The notes beneath the pieces were generated by a model. It made no database searches, was not told where the DNA came from, and worked only from the letters and a program-made list of their open reading frames with translations. DNA of 64,000 nt, taken from positions 12,507,208-12,571,207 of the forward strand of contig NC_064046.1 in the NCBI RefSeq assembly GCF_932526225.1, in the 5' to 3' direction. Position numbers and translations under genes: made by a program. This DNA is from Nematostella vectensis (Eukaryota; Cnidaria; Anthozoa; Actiniaria; Edwardsiidae). Shown here piece after piece: positions 31,195 to 43,800 of this stretch (its first letter is position 1; each line of letters starts with the position of its first letter).

Positions 31195-34100
31195 GTTGTG
31201 ACCAGGGGAGGAGTGGTGGTGACCAGGAGAGGAGTGGTGGTGACCAGGAGAGGAGAGGTGGTGACCAAGGGAGGAGAGGTGGTGACCAGGAGAGGAGAGG
31301 TGGTGACCAAGAGAGGAGAGGTGGTGACCAGGGGAGGAGTGATGGTGACCAGGGGAGGAGTGGTGGTGACCAGGGAAGGAGTGGTGGTGACCAGGGGAGG
31401 AGTGGTGGTGACCAGGGGAGGAGTGGTGGTGACCAGGGAAGGAGTGGTGATGACCAGGGGAGGAGAGGTGGTGACCAGGAGAGGAGAGGTGGTGACCAGG
31501 GGAGGAGTGGTGGATACCAGGGGAGGAGTGGTGATGACCAGGGGAGGAGTGGCGGTGACCAAGGGAGGAGTGGTGGTGACCATGGGGAAGTGGTGGTGAC
31601 CAGGGGAGGAGTGGTGGTGACCAGGGGAGGAGTGGTGGTGACCAGGGGGAAGTGGTGGTGACCAGGGGAGGAGTGGTGGTGACCAGGGGAGGAGTGGTGG
31701 TGACCAAGAGAGGAGAGGTGGTGACCAGGAGAGGAGTGGTGGTGACCAAGGGAGGAGTGGTGGTGACCAGGGGGAAGTGATGGTGACCAGGGGAGGAGTG
31801 GTGGTGATCAGGAGAGGAGTGGTGGTGACCAGGAGAGGAGAGGTGGTGACCAGGAGAGGAGTGGTGGTGACCAGGAAAGGAGAGGTGGTGACCAGGAGAG
31901 GAGAGGTGGTGACCAGGCGAGGAGATGTGGTGACAAGGAGAGGAAAGGTGGTGACCAGGGGAGGAGCAGTGGTGACCAGGGGAGGAGTGGTGATGACCAG
32001 GAGAGGAGTGGTGGTGACCAAGGAAGGAGTGGTGGTGACCAAGGGGAAGTGGTGGTGACCAGGGGAGGAGTGGTGGTGACCAGGGGAGGAGTGGTGGTAA
32101 CCAGGGGAGGAGTGGTGGTGACCAGGAGAGGAGTGGTGAGGACCAGGGGAGGAGTGGTGGTGACCAGGGGGAAGTGGTGGTGACCAGGAGAGGAGTGGTG
32201 GTGACCAGGGGCGGAGTGGTGGTGACCAGGAGAGGAGAGGTGGTTACCAGGAGAGGAGTGGTGGTGACCAAGGGAGGAGTGGTGGTGACCAGGGGGAAGT
32301 GGTGGTGACCAGGGGAGGAGTGATGGTGACCAGGGGAGGAGTGGTGGTGACCAGGGGAGGAAAGGTGGTGACCAAGGGAGGAGTGGTGGTGACCAGGGGA
32401 GGACTGGTGGTGGTGAACAGGGAAGGAGTGGTGGTGACCAGGGGAGGAGTGATGGTGACCAGGGGAGGAGTGGACGTGACCAGGAGAGGAGTGGTGGTGA
32501 CAAGGGAAGGAGTGGTGGTGACCAGGAGAGAAATGGTGGTGACCAGGGGAGGAGTGGTGGTGACAAGGGAAGGAGTGGTGGTGACCAAGGGAGGAGCGGT
32601 GATGACCAAGGGAGGAGTGATGGTGACCAGGAGAAGCGTGGTAGTGTCTAGGGGAGGAGTGGTGGTGACCAGGAGAGGAGTGGTGGTGACCAGGGGAGGA
32701 GTGGTGGTGACCAGGGGGAAGTGGTGGTGACCAAGGGAGGAGTGGTGGTGACAACGGGGGAGTGGTGGTGACCAGGAGAGGAGTGGTGGTGACCAAGGGA
32801 GGAGTGGTGGTGACCAGGGGGAAGTGGTGGTGACCAGGGGAGGAGTGGTGGTGATCAGGAGAGGAGTGGTGGTGACCAGGAGAGGAGAGGTGGTGACCAG
32901 GAGAGGAGTGGTGGTGACCAGGAGAGGAGAGGTGGTGACCAGGAGAGGAGAGGTGGTGACCAGGCGAGGAGAGGTGGTGACAAGGAGAGGAGAGGTGGTG
33001 ACCAGGGGAGGAGTGGTGGTGACCAGGGGAGGAGTGGTGATGACCAGGAGAGGAGTGGTGGTGACCAAGGGAGGAGTGGTGGTGACCAGGGGGAAGTGGT
33101 GGTGACCAGGGGAGGAGTGGTGGTGACCAGGGGAGGAGTGGTGGTAACCAGGGGAGGAGTGGTGGTGACCAGGAGAGGAGTGGTGAGGACCAGGGGAGGA
33201 GTGGTGGTGACCAGGGGGAAGTGGTGGTGACCAGGAGAGGAGTGGTGGTGACCAGGGGAGGAGTGGTGGTGACCAGGAGAGGAGAGGTGGTTACCAGGAG
33301 AGGAGTGGTGGTGACCAAGGGAGGAGTGGTGGTGACCAGGGGGAAGTGGTGGTGACCAGGGGAGGAGTGGTGGTGACCAGGGGAGGAGTGGTGGTGACCA
33401 GGGGAGGAAAGGTGGTGACCAAGGGAGGAGTGGTGGTGACCAGGGGAGGACTGGTGGTGGTGGACAGGGAAGGAGTGGTGGTGACCAGGGGAGGAGTGAT
33501 GGTGACCAGGGGAGGAGTGGACGTGACCAGGAGAGGAGTGGTGGTGACAAGGGAAGGAGTGGTGGTGACCAGGAGAGGAATTGTGGTGACCAGGGGAGGA
33601 GTGGTGGTGACAAGGGAAGGAGTGGTGGTGACCAGGGGAGTAGTGGTGGTGACCAGGGAAGGAGTGGTGGTGACCAGGAAAGGAGTGGTGGTGACCAGGA
33701 GAGGAATGGTGGTGACCAGGGGAGGAGTGGTGGTGACAAGGGAAGGAGTGGTGGTGACCAAGGGAGGAGCGGTGATGACCAAGGGAGGAGTGATGGTGAC
33801 CAGGAGAAGAGTGGTAGTGTCTAGGGGAGGAGTGGTGGTGACCAGGAGAGGATTGGTGGTGACCAGGAGAGGAGAGGTGGTGACCAGGGGAGGAGTGGTG
33901 GTGACCAGGAGAGGAGAGGTGGTGACCAGGAGAGGAGAGGTGGTGACCAGGGAAGGAGTGATGGTGACCAGGGGAGGAGTGGTGGTGACCAGGGGAGGAG
34001 TGATGGTGACCAGGGAAGGAGTGATGGTGACCAGGGGAGGAGTGGTGGTGACCAGGGGAGGAGTGATGGTGACCAGGGAAGGAGTGATGGTGACCAGGGG

Positions 34101-37100
34101 AGGAGTGGTGGTGACCAGGGGAGGAGTGATGGTGACCAGGGAAGGAGTGATGGTGACCAGGGGAGGAGTGGTGGTGACCAGGGGAGGAGTGATGGTGACC
34201 AGGGAAGGAGTGATGGTGACCAGGGGAGGAGTGGTGGTGACCAGGGGAAGAGTGGTAGTGTCTAGGGGAGGAGTGGTGGTGACCAGGAGAGGAGTGGTGG
34301 TGACCAGGGGAGGATTGGTGGTGACCAGGGGGAAGTGGGGGTGACCAAGGGAGGAGTGGTGGTGACCAGGGGAGGAGTGATGGTGACCAGGGGAGGAGTG
34401 GTGGTGACCAAGGGAGGAGTGGTGGTGACAACAGGGGAGTGGTGGTGACCAGGGAAGGAGTGGTGGTGACCAGGGAAGGAGTGGTGGTGACCAGGGGAGG
34501 AGTGGTGGTGACCAGGGAAGGAGTGGTGGTGACCAGGGAAGGAGTGGTGGTGAACAGGGGAGGAGTGGTGGTGACCAGGAAAGGAGTTGTGGTGACCAGG
34601 AGTGGAGTGGTGGTGACCAGGGGAGGAGTGGTGGTGACGAAGGGAGGAGCGGTGATGACCAAGGGAGGAGTGATGGTGACCAGGGGAAGAGTGGTAGTGT
34701 CTAGGGGAGGAGTGGTGGTGACCAGGAGAGGAGTGGTGGTGACCAGGGGAGGAGTGGTGGTGACCAGGGGAGGAGTGGTTGTGACCAGGGAAGGAGTGGT
34801 GGTGACCAGCAGAGGAGTGGTGGTGACCAGGGGAGGAGTGGTGGTGACCAGGGGAGGAGTGGTGGTGACCAGGAGAGTAGTGGTGGTGACCAGGGGAGGA
34901 GTGGTGGTGACCAGGAGAGGAGTGGTGGTGACCAGGGGAGGAGTGGTGGTGACCAGGGGAGGAGTGGTGGTGACCAGGGAAGGAGTGGTGGTGACCAGCA
35001 GAGGAGTGGTGGTGACCAGGAGAGGAGTGGTGGTGACCAGGGGAGGAGTGGTGGTGACCAGGGGAAGAGTGGTAGTGTCTAGGGGAGGAGTGGTGGTGAC
35101 CAGGGGAGGAGTGGTGGTGACCAGGGGAGGAGTGGTGGTGACCAGGGAAGGAGTGGTGGTGACCAGCAGAGGAGTGGTGGTGACCAGGGGAGGAGTGGTG
35201 GTGACCAAGGGAGGAGTGGTGGTGACCAGGGGAGGAGTGGTGGTGACCAGGAGAGGAGTGGTGGTGACCAGGGAAGGAGTGGTGGTGACCAGGAGAGGAG
35301 TGGTGGTGACCAGGAGAGGAGTGATGGTGACCATGGGGGGAGTGGTGGTGACAGGGGAGGAGTGGTGGTAACCAGGGGAGGAGTGGTGGTGACCAGGGGA
35401 GGAGTGGTGGTGACCAGGAGAGGAGTGGTGGTGACCAGGGGAGGAGTGGTGGTGACCAGGAGAGGAGTGGTGGTGACCAGGGGAGGGGTATTGATGATCA
35501 GGGGAGGAGTGGTGGTGACCATGGGGAAGTGGTGGTGACCAGGGGAGGAGTGGTGGTGACCAGGGGAGGAGTGGTGGTGACCAGGGGAGGAAAGGTGATG
35601 ACCAAGGGAGGAGTGGTGGTGACCAGGGGAGGACTGATGGTGGTGAACAGGGAAGGAGTGGTGGTGACCAGGGGAGGAGTGGTGGTGACCAGGGGAGGAG
35701 TGGTGGTGACCAGGGGAGGAGTGATGGTGACCAGGGGAGGAGTGGACGTGACCAGGAGAGGAGTGGTGGTGACAAGGGAAGGAGTGGTGGTGACCAAGGG
35801 AGGAGCGGTGATGACCAAGGGAGGAGTGATGGTGACCAGGAGAAGAGTGGCAGTGTCTAGGGGAGGAGTGGTGGTGACCAGGAGAGGAGTGGTGGTGACC
35901 AGGGGAGGAGTGGTGGTGACCAGGGGGAAGTGGTGGTGACCAAAGGAGGAGTGGTGGTGACCAGGGGGGAGTGGTGGTGACCAAGGGAGGACTGGTGGTG
36001 ACCAAGGGAGGAGTGGTGGTGACCACGGGGGAGTGGTGGTGACCAGGAGAGGAGTGGTGGTGACCAAGGGAGGAGTGGTGGTGACCAAGGGAGGAGTGGT
36101 GGTGACCAGGGGAGAAGTGGTGGTGACCAAGGGAGGAGTGGTGGTGACCAAGGGAGGAGTGGTGGTGACCAAGGGAGGAGCGGTGGTGACCAGGAGAGGA
36201 GAGGTGGTGACCAGTGGAGGAGTGGTGGTGACCAGGAGAGGAGAGGTGGTGACCAGGGGAGGAGTGGTGGTGACCAGGAGAGGAGAGGTGGTGACCAGGG
36301 GAGGAGTGGTGGTGACCAGGGAAGGAGTGATGGTGACCAGGGGAGGAGTGGTGGTGACCAGGGGAGGAGTGATGGTGACCAGGGAAGGAGTGATGGTGAC
36401 CAGGGGAGGAGTGGTGGTGACCAGGGGAAGAGTGGTAGTGTCTAGGGGAGGAGTGGTGGTGACCAGGAGAGGAGTGGTGGTGACCAGGGGAGGATTGGTG
36501 GTGACCAGGGGGAAGTGGTGGTGACCAAGGGAGGAGTGGTGGTGACCAGGGGAGGAGTGATGTTGACCAGGGGAGGAGTGGTGGTGACCAAGGGAGGAGT
36601 GGTGGTGACAACAGTAGTGTGGTGGTGACCAGGGAAGGAGTGGTGGTGACCAGGGAAGGAGTGGTGGTGACCAGGGGAGGAGTGGTGGTGACCAGGGAAG
36701 GAGTGGTGGTGACCAGGGAAGGAGTGGTGGTGAACAGGGGAGGAGTGGTGGTGACCAGGGGAGGAGTGGTGGTGACCAAGGGAGGAGCGGTGATGACCAA
36801 GGGAGGAGTGATGGTGACCAGGGGAAGAGTGGTAGTGTCTAGGGGAGGAGTGTTGGTGACCAGGAGAGGAGTGGTTGTGACCAGGGAAGGAGTGGTGGTG
36901 ACCAGCAGAGGAGTGGTGGTGACCAGGGGAGGAGTGGTGGTGACCAGGGGAGGAGTGGTGGTGACCAGGGGAGGAGTGGTGGTGACCAGGAGAGGAGTGG
37001 TGGTGACCAGGGAAGGAGTGGTGGTGACCAGGAGAGGAGTGATGGTGACCATGGGGTGAGTGGTGGTGACAGGGGAGGAGTGGTGGTAACCAGGGGAGGA

Positions 37101-37267
37101 GTGGTGGTGACCAGGGGAGGAGTGGTGGTGACCAGGAGAGGAGTGGTGGTGACCAGGGGAGGAGTGGTGGTGACCAGGAGAGGAGTGGTGGTGACCAGGG
37201 GGGAGTGGTGGGGACCAGGGGAGGGGTATTGATGATCAGGGGAGGAGTGGTGGTGACCAGGGGAAGA
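31195..37267 (+). repeat. 21-bp minisatellite array 4 (about 290 units) with higher-order repeats
   Basis: The longest array, about 6.1 kb. Marker variants (GTAGTGTCTAGGGGAGG, GGACTGGTGGTGGTG, GTGGACGTGACC) recur at fixed distances. Blocks near 31777 and 32299 repeat at 32824 and 33346 (1047 bp apart). A second set is offset by about 2.18 kb (33346 to 35529; 34439 to 36619). Open frames run for hundreds of codons on both strands, up to 1551 codons on -, because the unit lacks stops; they are not annotated as genes. Confidence 0.95.
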
Positions 37268-37500
37268 GTTGTACGCGCCTGCTCCGATCCCTGACTACTC
37301 CTCTGCTTAGGAAGAAATCATCATAAGTCCCCGTCTTTGAATGTTCGTCCGATAACATTATATAGGGCGTCGGGAGATTTAGATTCACGATGATAGCAAA
37401 AGTACGCCGCCTAGAGTACTCTCGATTGTGTGCGCACGAATTTTTAACGACGTAGTAGGGGGTTGTCACATGATTCATTGCGCCTTGCCTTGCGCGCGCG

Positions 37501-37536
37501 TGACGTCATGTCCGCTGTCGACGTAGTAATGCAAAT
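37501..37536 (+). promoter_or_regulatory. CRE plus octamer, module D, M1
   Basis: TGACGTCA at 37501 and ATGCAAAT at 37529, 28-bp spacing, kept although M1 upstream of it carries a deletion. Coding region 1 of copy D follows at 37635. Confidence 0.5.
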
Positions 37537-37634
37537 TAATTAGTTAGTTTTGTGTTTTTGTAAAGGCTAAAAAGTTTTGCTTTGATTAAGTGTTTCCATT
37601 GAAGACAAGAGGAATCTATCACGAGTCAAGCAGA

Positions 37635-37910
37635 ATGACACTTCAAGAGACAGTATCTAATATCGAATCTCTTATATCGCCTTTTGAGGTTATTTTCTTA
37701 ATACCCTCAAAAGACGGTATTAGAGATTACACAGCTAAACAATCGCTGTGTGAAGATGCAGTAAGGATCAAAATGTCATACGAAGATGCACCGACTGCTT
37801 GGCGGCCCATTCAAACCATCGTGGAAGCTCTTTTCCCAGGCACTGTAGCACCACACCGCTGTATATCGGCCATCGCCTCCTCGATCACCAGTGACTTGAC
37901 GATTCTCGAA
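37635..37910 (+). pseudogene. Coding region 1, module D (frame intact across the T-run, truncated)
   Basis: Reads MTLQETVSNIESLISPFEV and continues without the frameshift through TIVEALFPGTVAPHRC to SDLTIL, then is interrupted by the GGGGGCACAGCCACG element near 37915. It is the best copy for the ancestral frame but has lost its 3' part. Confidence 0.5.
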
Positions 37911-38388
37911 GAAAAAAGGGGGAGGGGGCACAGCCACGCCCCTACTTGTCATTTCCTTATAATTTTGGAAAATATTAGGGGGGGCACGTGCCCCCAGTGT
38001 CTCACGCTCTGCTACGGCCCTGCCACTAAGGTACAACGTAACTTCCCCTGGATCCGCCACTGTGTAGATTTTCCTGTAGGAACTGACTGTCAATCCACAT
38101 CATTTTTCAGCTCTTGGTGTATCAATAACGCGCGCTCTTTAAATACATCTACAGTCGGATTATCAAAGTTCAGTGGGCAAGGATTTCTTTTCAAGGTAGT
38201 ACCCCTGATGCATTGCGCCAGAGCATGTTATCAACGGCCGCACGATTTGATGGCGCGCAGATGATCATAGTTATGAAGGCGGTAGAGCAAGATACATATC
38301 GCGGGTAAAGGGGTTAACGTAGGCAACGTAGCGTCGTGTTGAGGACGGCATGTATTGCGCGCGTGTTCAGAGCCATTGCGAGCGCTCG

Positions 38389-38424
38389 TGACGTCATGGC
38401 CGCTGGTGACGTAATAATGCAAAT
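38389..38424 (+). promoter_or_regulatory. CRE plus octamer, module D, M2
   Basis: TGACGTCA at 38389 and ATGCAAAT at 38417, 28-bp spacing, with TGACGTAA between them. It precedes the copy D hairpin. Confidence 0.5.
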
Positions 38425-38891
38425 TAGAATAAAAAAACAAAGAGACCCAAGCTAGCTTGAAAGCTACAGATCTGCGATGATCTGGATAATTGTAAACGCA
38501 CTTTTCGGGACTTTGTTGGGTATTTTGCATCATGAACGTTTTGGTAAATACAATATCTTTAATTATTGAAGATATTATATTTACCAAAACGTTTAGCGGC
38601 AGAGTCGCGCAATGGTGAGTTGAAGATCTTTGTTATTTTACATTCAAATTACATTGCGCTTTCTCGAATGCGTTCTTTTTTGGGATAGCTTGTAGCGATT
38701 TTTTAAACATATTTTGTTATTTATTTTTCAGTAATTCTTGGAATTACAGCTTTTACAGAGCCAAGCTCCTTCCCGGTAAGTGTTGAAATGCCGTATTATT
38801 CTAAAATGATTTTTTTTAATGAGCAACACATGACTTTAATTGTAGGATTAAATGATTTTTAATCCTGGTCAAATCTGGTTGCAAGCCATAA

Positions 38892-39138
38892 AGCCGCATT
38901 GTCACCAGTTTACTTCCGGTCGAGTACGTAACAATATCCGATTTTTTTTTAACGGAAAACGCGAAAATTATTTCAAAATATTGAAAGCAGTGTGTTTAAT
39001 GGAAGTTTCTTTGAGGATCTGATTGATAATTAAGAGCGGATGGCCTGTTTAATATCTCGTATTTTAATAGATTCTTTTGTCTTTTTACGGTTGAGGTTTC
39101 CGTCGGACCTCCGGAAGTAAACTGGTGACAATGCGGCT
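38892..39138 (+). mobile_element. TTAA MITE, module D
   Basis: Same terminal repeats as the copy at 28448, 247 bp. The left flank reads ATAA, a decayed TTAA. It lies at the corresponding module position. Confidence 0.85.
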
Positions 39139-39345
39139 TAAGCTAACGGGAAAAGGACGCAGGGGCAGTTCCCCAATAGATGCGGGAATATTTTTAAAGG
39201 ACATTTATGGAGCTCGTTGTCTGCTTCGCTACTTTGTATTTATATTTTTACTTATTTGTATCTTTTGAGGAGGAGTAGGGGGTAGGTTAGTTGTAGAAAC
39301 ACTAGGTGGTCCGCGTAGGCGTTGTGGAAACAGGAATAAACCAAC

Positions 39346-40804
39346 GTAAAGATTTGATTTATACTTGTTCGTCTAACTCAAAAATAAGATAGAACTTGAT
39401 ATAAACCTGTTCATATAACTTTCATAACACCGTCAGGAATTAGCTGGAACTCTGATATCAACCTGCTCATCTACCTTTTCATATACCTGTTCACATATAT
39501 ATGGCTTTTAACTTGTTTATTTTTTTATCTACTGGCTAAAGTAATAAATAATATTTTCGTTTAATTCTTGTCTTTTGTTTTTACACTTTTGTGCTAATAT
39601 GAGAAAGGCTTGGAGATACTAGAAGTTGGACACGGAAATTCTCACCCTTATGTTGCGTTTTAGGATTCATGTACAGACCAATAAGTAGCCTGTGATAGCA
39701 GACCCCTCTAGCCGCTCGCGAAGCCATGAGCTATACGTGGATTTTAGCAGTCTGAATCCGCAAGACCACTAAAGAGTTAACCATGCTTTGACTAAGATAA
39801 AGTTCGGCAATTCATTCTCAAGTAAATCAGCATTTGTTAGATTTGAAAGCACCACTGTTTTCATTGCAGCTATATTGGGACCTTTGGTGCGATGGAAGGT
39901 GTAATCACAAACCAAATTAGGGAAATCAGTCGACATTTTAATGATAATTTCTCAGTTTATTCCATCAACTAAATTAATATTTACAAAATAATACTTTTAT
40001 GGGTTTCAAAGTCATTGATCCGAATTGTGTAAAAGAATGTTTCTGTAGGCTAAAAACCCTATGCAAATCAGACACTAAATCCAATCCATTCTACGATAAA
40101 AAATATATCAACCAATAAACGAAATTTTTTTAGAAAGAAATTAAAAGAGTTTTAAATATTCAAAACAAAATTTTAGCGCAAGTTGGATCAATGGACTTTA
40201 ATTAACAGAATTTTCATCTAAAGCGCACATCACACAACGATGTTGAGATAATAACTATACACTTAAACATTTTGGCCACATAAAATGATGACTGCTTATC
40301 AAGCACTTTATAAAAAGAATGTCAATTATAAAAAGAGTTAATATATTTTATAAATACAATCTTATTTAGTACCGTATCATATAATAACTATACACTAAAA
40401 CATTTTGGCAACATAAAATGATGACTAGTTTTATAGCACTTGACAAAAAATGTCAACTAAAAAAGAGTTAGTATATTATAAAAATACAATCTTATTCAGT
40501 ACCCTACTTTGACAAGATCACAAAGCTTATGAAATACACCAACATAAAAAAAAGAAACTCATCTTGACGCCGCCCTAGTTCCCGAAACACCCTCCACCGT
40601 TCCCCTTGGACGAAGGGAAGACGCCTTGCGAGATTCGAGGGGTGCAGACTCTGCTATTTGAGGACAAATAAAAAAATTCCCAAAAATACACGCACTAGAC
40701 TCGCGGCAAAAAAGAAGCATGCTAGAGGAACTGAATGAATGTGAGGGAACGGGAAAAATATTCCAACTAAAAAATCATCGATCATAAAAGAGGACGCCAT
40801 GGAC
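39346..40804 (+). other. AT-rich gene-free stretch with a 133-bp direct repeat (40251-40506)
   Basis: AT-rich sequence between the module domain and the PLA2G15 stop. Two direct copies starting ATAACTATACACT lie at 40251 and 40384. The part nearest 40804 is probably the PLA2G15 3' UTR. No gene is seen. Confidence 0.6.
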
Positions 40805-43800
40805 TCAAGGCAACCCCTCTACCAATCCCTTAATAAAATCCGTCACCCGTTTGTCCCCAATAATCGCCATGTGTTCGGCCTTGGGGAACTGTCTCGTCAC
40901 TACTGGTCGCTTCTGAGTCTTCTCATACTGGAAACATCCCTCTAGACTCTTCCTATTAACCGTCCCGTCCCCGTCACCGAAGTTTGTCTTGGGGTACGTG
41001 TCCGGGAATTGTCCCTCCTTGAACTCGAATGTCCGAGGGGTGGGCACGCCGGTCCCGTACAAGCAGTACAGGGTTACGTTCGGCGGGTGGTCCGACCAGA
41101 CAGGGGGGACTAGCCCTTTGATGGTTTTACCGAGGGGGAAGTTCAGGTCGTCCAGGAATTCTTCGAAGTTGGAAAGGGAGTAGTTTTTCTTGGGTGTAAA
41201 AATGACTGGCTGAAATTAATAGAGAATTAGTTTTCTGTTATTAGGTTATTATGGTATACTTTAACTAATACAGCAATTGTTTTTTTTTCTTTTTTTTTGG
41301 GGGGGGGGGGCGGGAGTAAGCCTTCGATAATACATATTTGGCTTAAACAGTTTTTCCCCTTCTGCAGCACTTTAAACAATTTGGGTATTGAGCTGTTTTC
41401 GTTTCTGAGATACAGGCGCTAGAGAATAGTGCGTCTTCAATTCAGTCACGATTTTGTGTCATTGCACGTCACTTGCAGGACGACTCCAGTTCCTTGACAT
41501 TTCATCATATTCAAGCAGAAATGTTACCCCCAACGAGCAAACTCAATTTTACAAGAGTTCCCCAACCCCTTAATTAAAAATAAACAATACACACGAATAC
41601 AGTAAGGAAAACACTAACTAACAAAACTTACCTCCTTCACATCCCAGAATTTCTCACTCGGTAAAAGAAACGTAGTTGATTCGTACGTCCGCAGTCCAAC
41701 CCTCATTTTCAACGGGTTCAGAATAAAGTCAGGAAAACCAAGATTTGTCCCAGAGGAGATGATCCGGAATAGCTTAGCTGCTCCACCCCAGGCCCCACCT
41801 ATGGTGACCCAGGCATGGAGGTACTTGTCCTTCCATTCCTGGTGTATTCTGTCTAGGAAATACTTGGTGTAAGGCACGCCAAGGCTGTGTGAGACCACGA
41901 GGACGGGTTCTCCACCCCCTTCCATGAACATCTGCTCTACGAGTGCTTGAAAGTAGGCGTAGAACTCCCCTGCAGAGTCTAAGAGAAGGAGACCAGGGAT
42001 TGACGTTAGGATTCAATGGAAAAAGGAAAGGTGACTCATTCATCGCTCTATGACGCCAGGAAGCCTGGTGACGCCACAAATCATGCAAGAGCCAAAGACA
42101 ATAGGAAGATAGCAACCTGCACTAGGCTAAGTTTAAACGTCGTATTATCCATGAGCCGTATTCAATGCAAATGCATGCAAATAAATATGAAACAAACGAC
42201 TTGATTCATACGACGTTTGAACTAAATATGACTTTTTGAGTGACAAAATAATGCCATCAAGCCATAAAATTGTGAGAGCACAGTGTCTATTGGTTTTTTC
42301 CAGGATGTGACTGATAGCTTAGAGCAGATGGCTTGATAGAGCTGATTTAAAAACATTATTTTGTCTTTTTTTTTGTTGAGGTTTCCGTAGGCCAACTCAG
42401 GGTTTAAAATACTTTTTTTTTAAATCTGCTAGATTTTGCCAGCCTTGTGGATCTGCCGACAGACGGATGCTATTTTGAACCCTGCACCTGGAAGTAAACT
42501 TGTGTAGTTTGAGGGGAGCTTAATAGTGAGGGGGCCTATTTCAATTATTGGCTCTTAGTGTAGCTTATTAGAAAGGAAGTCTTAATAAATTTTTCACAGT
42601 AGCCCTTAAAATTGTACCTTTTGCTAATAATGTTTAAAACTTTCGATAGCTTACCAGGTGCATATCTGAAGTCAAAAGGAGCAGCTCTCAGGTTTTTATC
42701 CTTGGTGTAACCTATCGAGACCAATGCGTCAATCAGCGGTGCAAAGTACTCCCCAGGGTGGTCTATGGTGGGGTCCAGATAAGCGACGCTGGATGTCTTG
42801 CCAAAATCTGGCACCCGGATCTGTACTCCCGGTGGGCTGGTCATCCGCTTATGTTTCTCATCATACACAAGTCTAGGGGAAAAAGAAACATATCAGAGAC
42901 ATCATGCTGCATTCAAACAGCATAGAGTTAAAATGATGTCACTCACAAGTAATAACAAATTATTTACAAAGTATCTCGTTCCAGAAAGCTACTGGTACTA
43001 GATAAGGAACAAATACTTAGAGAAGCCAAGGAGTACCCCCGTATAAAAAAAAACACAACACAACACAACCAAGTGGAAATTCAATAAAGTACGAGTGTAT
43101 CATTTAAAATATAAAAGATCAAAAAGCTAATAAGGACATCAAAGAAAAAGGTTTCTTGAAGTTGTAGTTTCTATTTTATTGAACAAGCCTAATTGCTTTG
43201 GTCATAGGAACAGAAATATTAGGGGGGTCATAAGTTGTCATCTGGCCTGTGCAAATGAGCACAATAAGAAATTCATTATACAGAGTTTAGAGTAAATAAA
43301 AGTGTTTTGCTGTTTTAGAGCAAGCGTACAGGGATGTACCCTATGTACAGCCTGCTATTTAAGCAATGAGATCGTATGCGTAGAACTGTAGCGGGATAAC
43401 ATAAAACAGCTTATTACCTCATATTATCACTCCAGCAGTCAATAACCTCAGGGAGCAGCTCCTCCAGGCTGAGCCATATGTGGAACCAGTCATTTATTCT
43501 CTTGCAAACATAATGAGGGGCTGTTGTCTTGTTTAATTTGGCATCAAGACGACTGCCACCATCTCCTGGAACTATTTGAGAAGTATTCAAAAGTAAAAAC
43601 AAGGATTCTGTAAGCTTTGGATAATGGAAGAGAAAGTTCACAAATCAGTGGAAAGTTTCATGAAAAAGTCAGCACAAGCAGCAACATATTACAACGTAGC
43701 TGCCACACATGCTGGCTTGGTTGCTCTTAGGAATGAGAGGTATTAGTAAAGAACCTTCAAGTGCAAAGCCAAACAGCTGGTGCTGTTTGTAGGGTGCAGT

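Larger units (their letters stand above)
37268..39345 (+). repeat. Segmental duplication module, copy D (truncated)
   Basis: Starts TACGCGCCTGCTCCGATCCC after array 4, with internal deletions in M1 and in coding region 1 (the GGGGGCACAGCCACG element follows directly at about 37920). It includes the hairpin, mini-exon and TTAA MITE, then stops matching at about 39345 (AACAGGAATAAACCAACG). Coding region 2 is absent. Confidence 0.9.

Noticed and set aside
31120-35775. Open frame of 1551 codons on the - strand, and other long frames in the 21-bp arrays on both strands
   Set aside because: The 21-bp unit has no stop in most frames, so long frames are expected. They give only 7-residue repeats and have no start context, splice pattern or homology.
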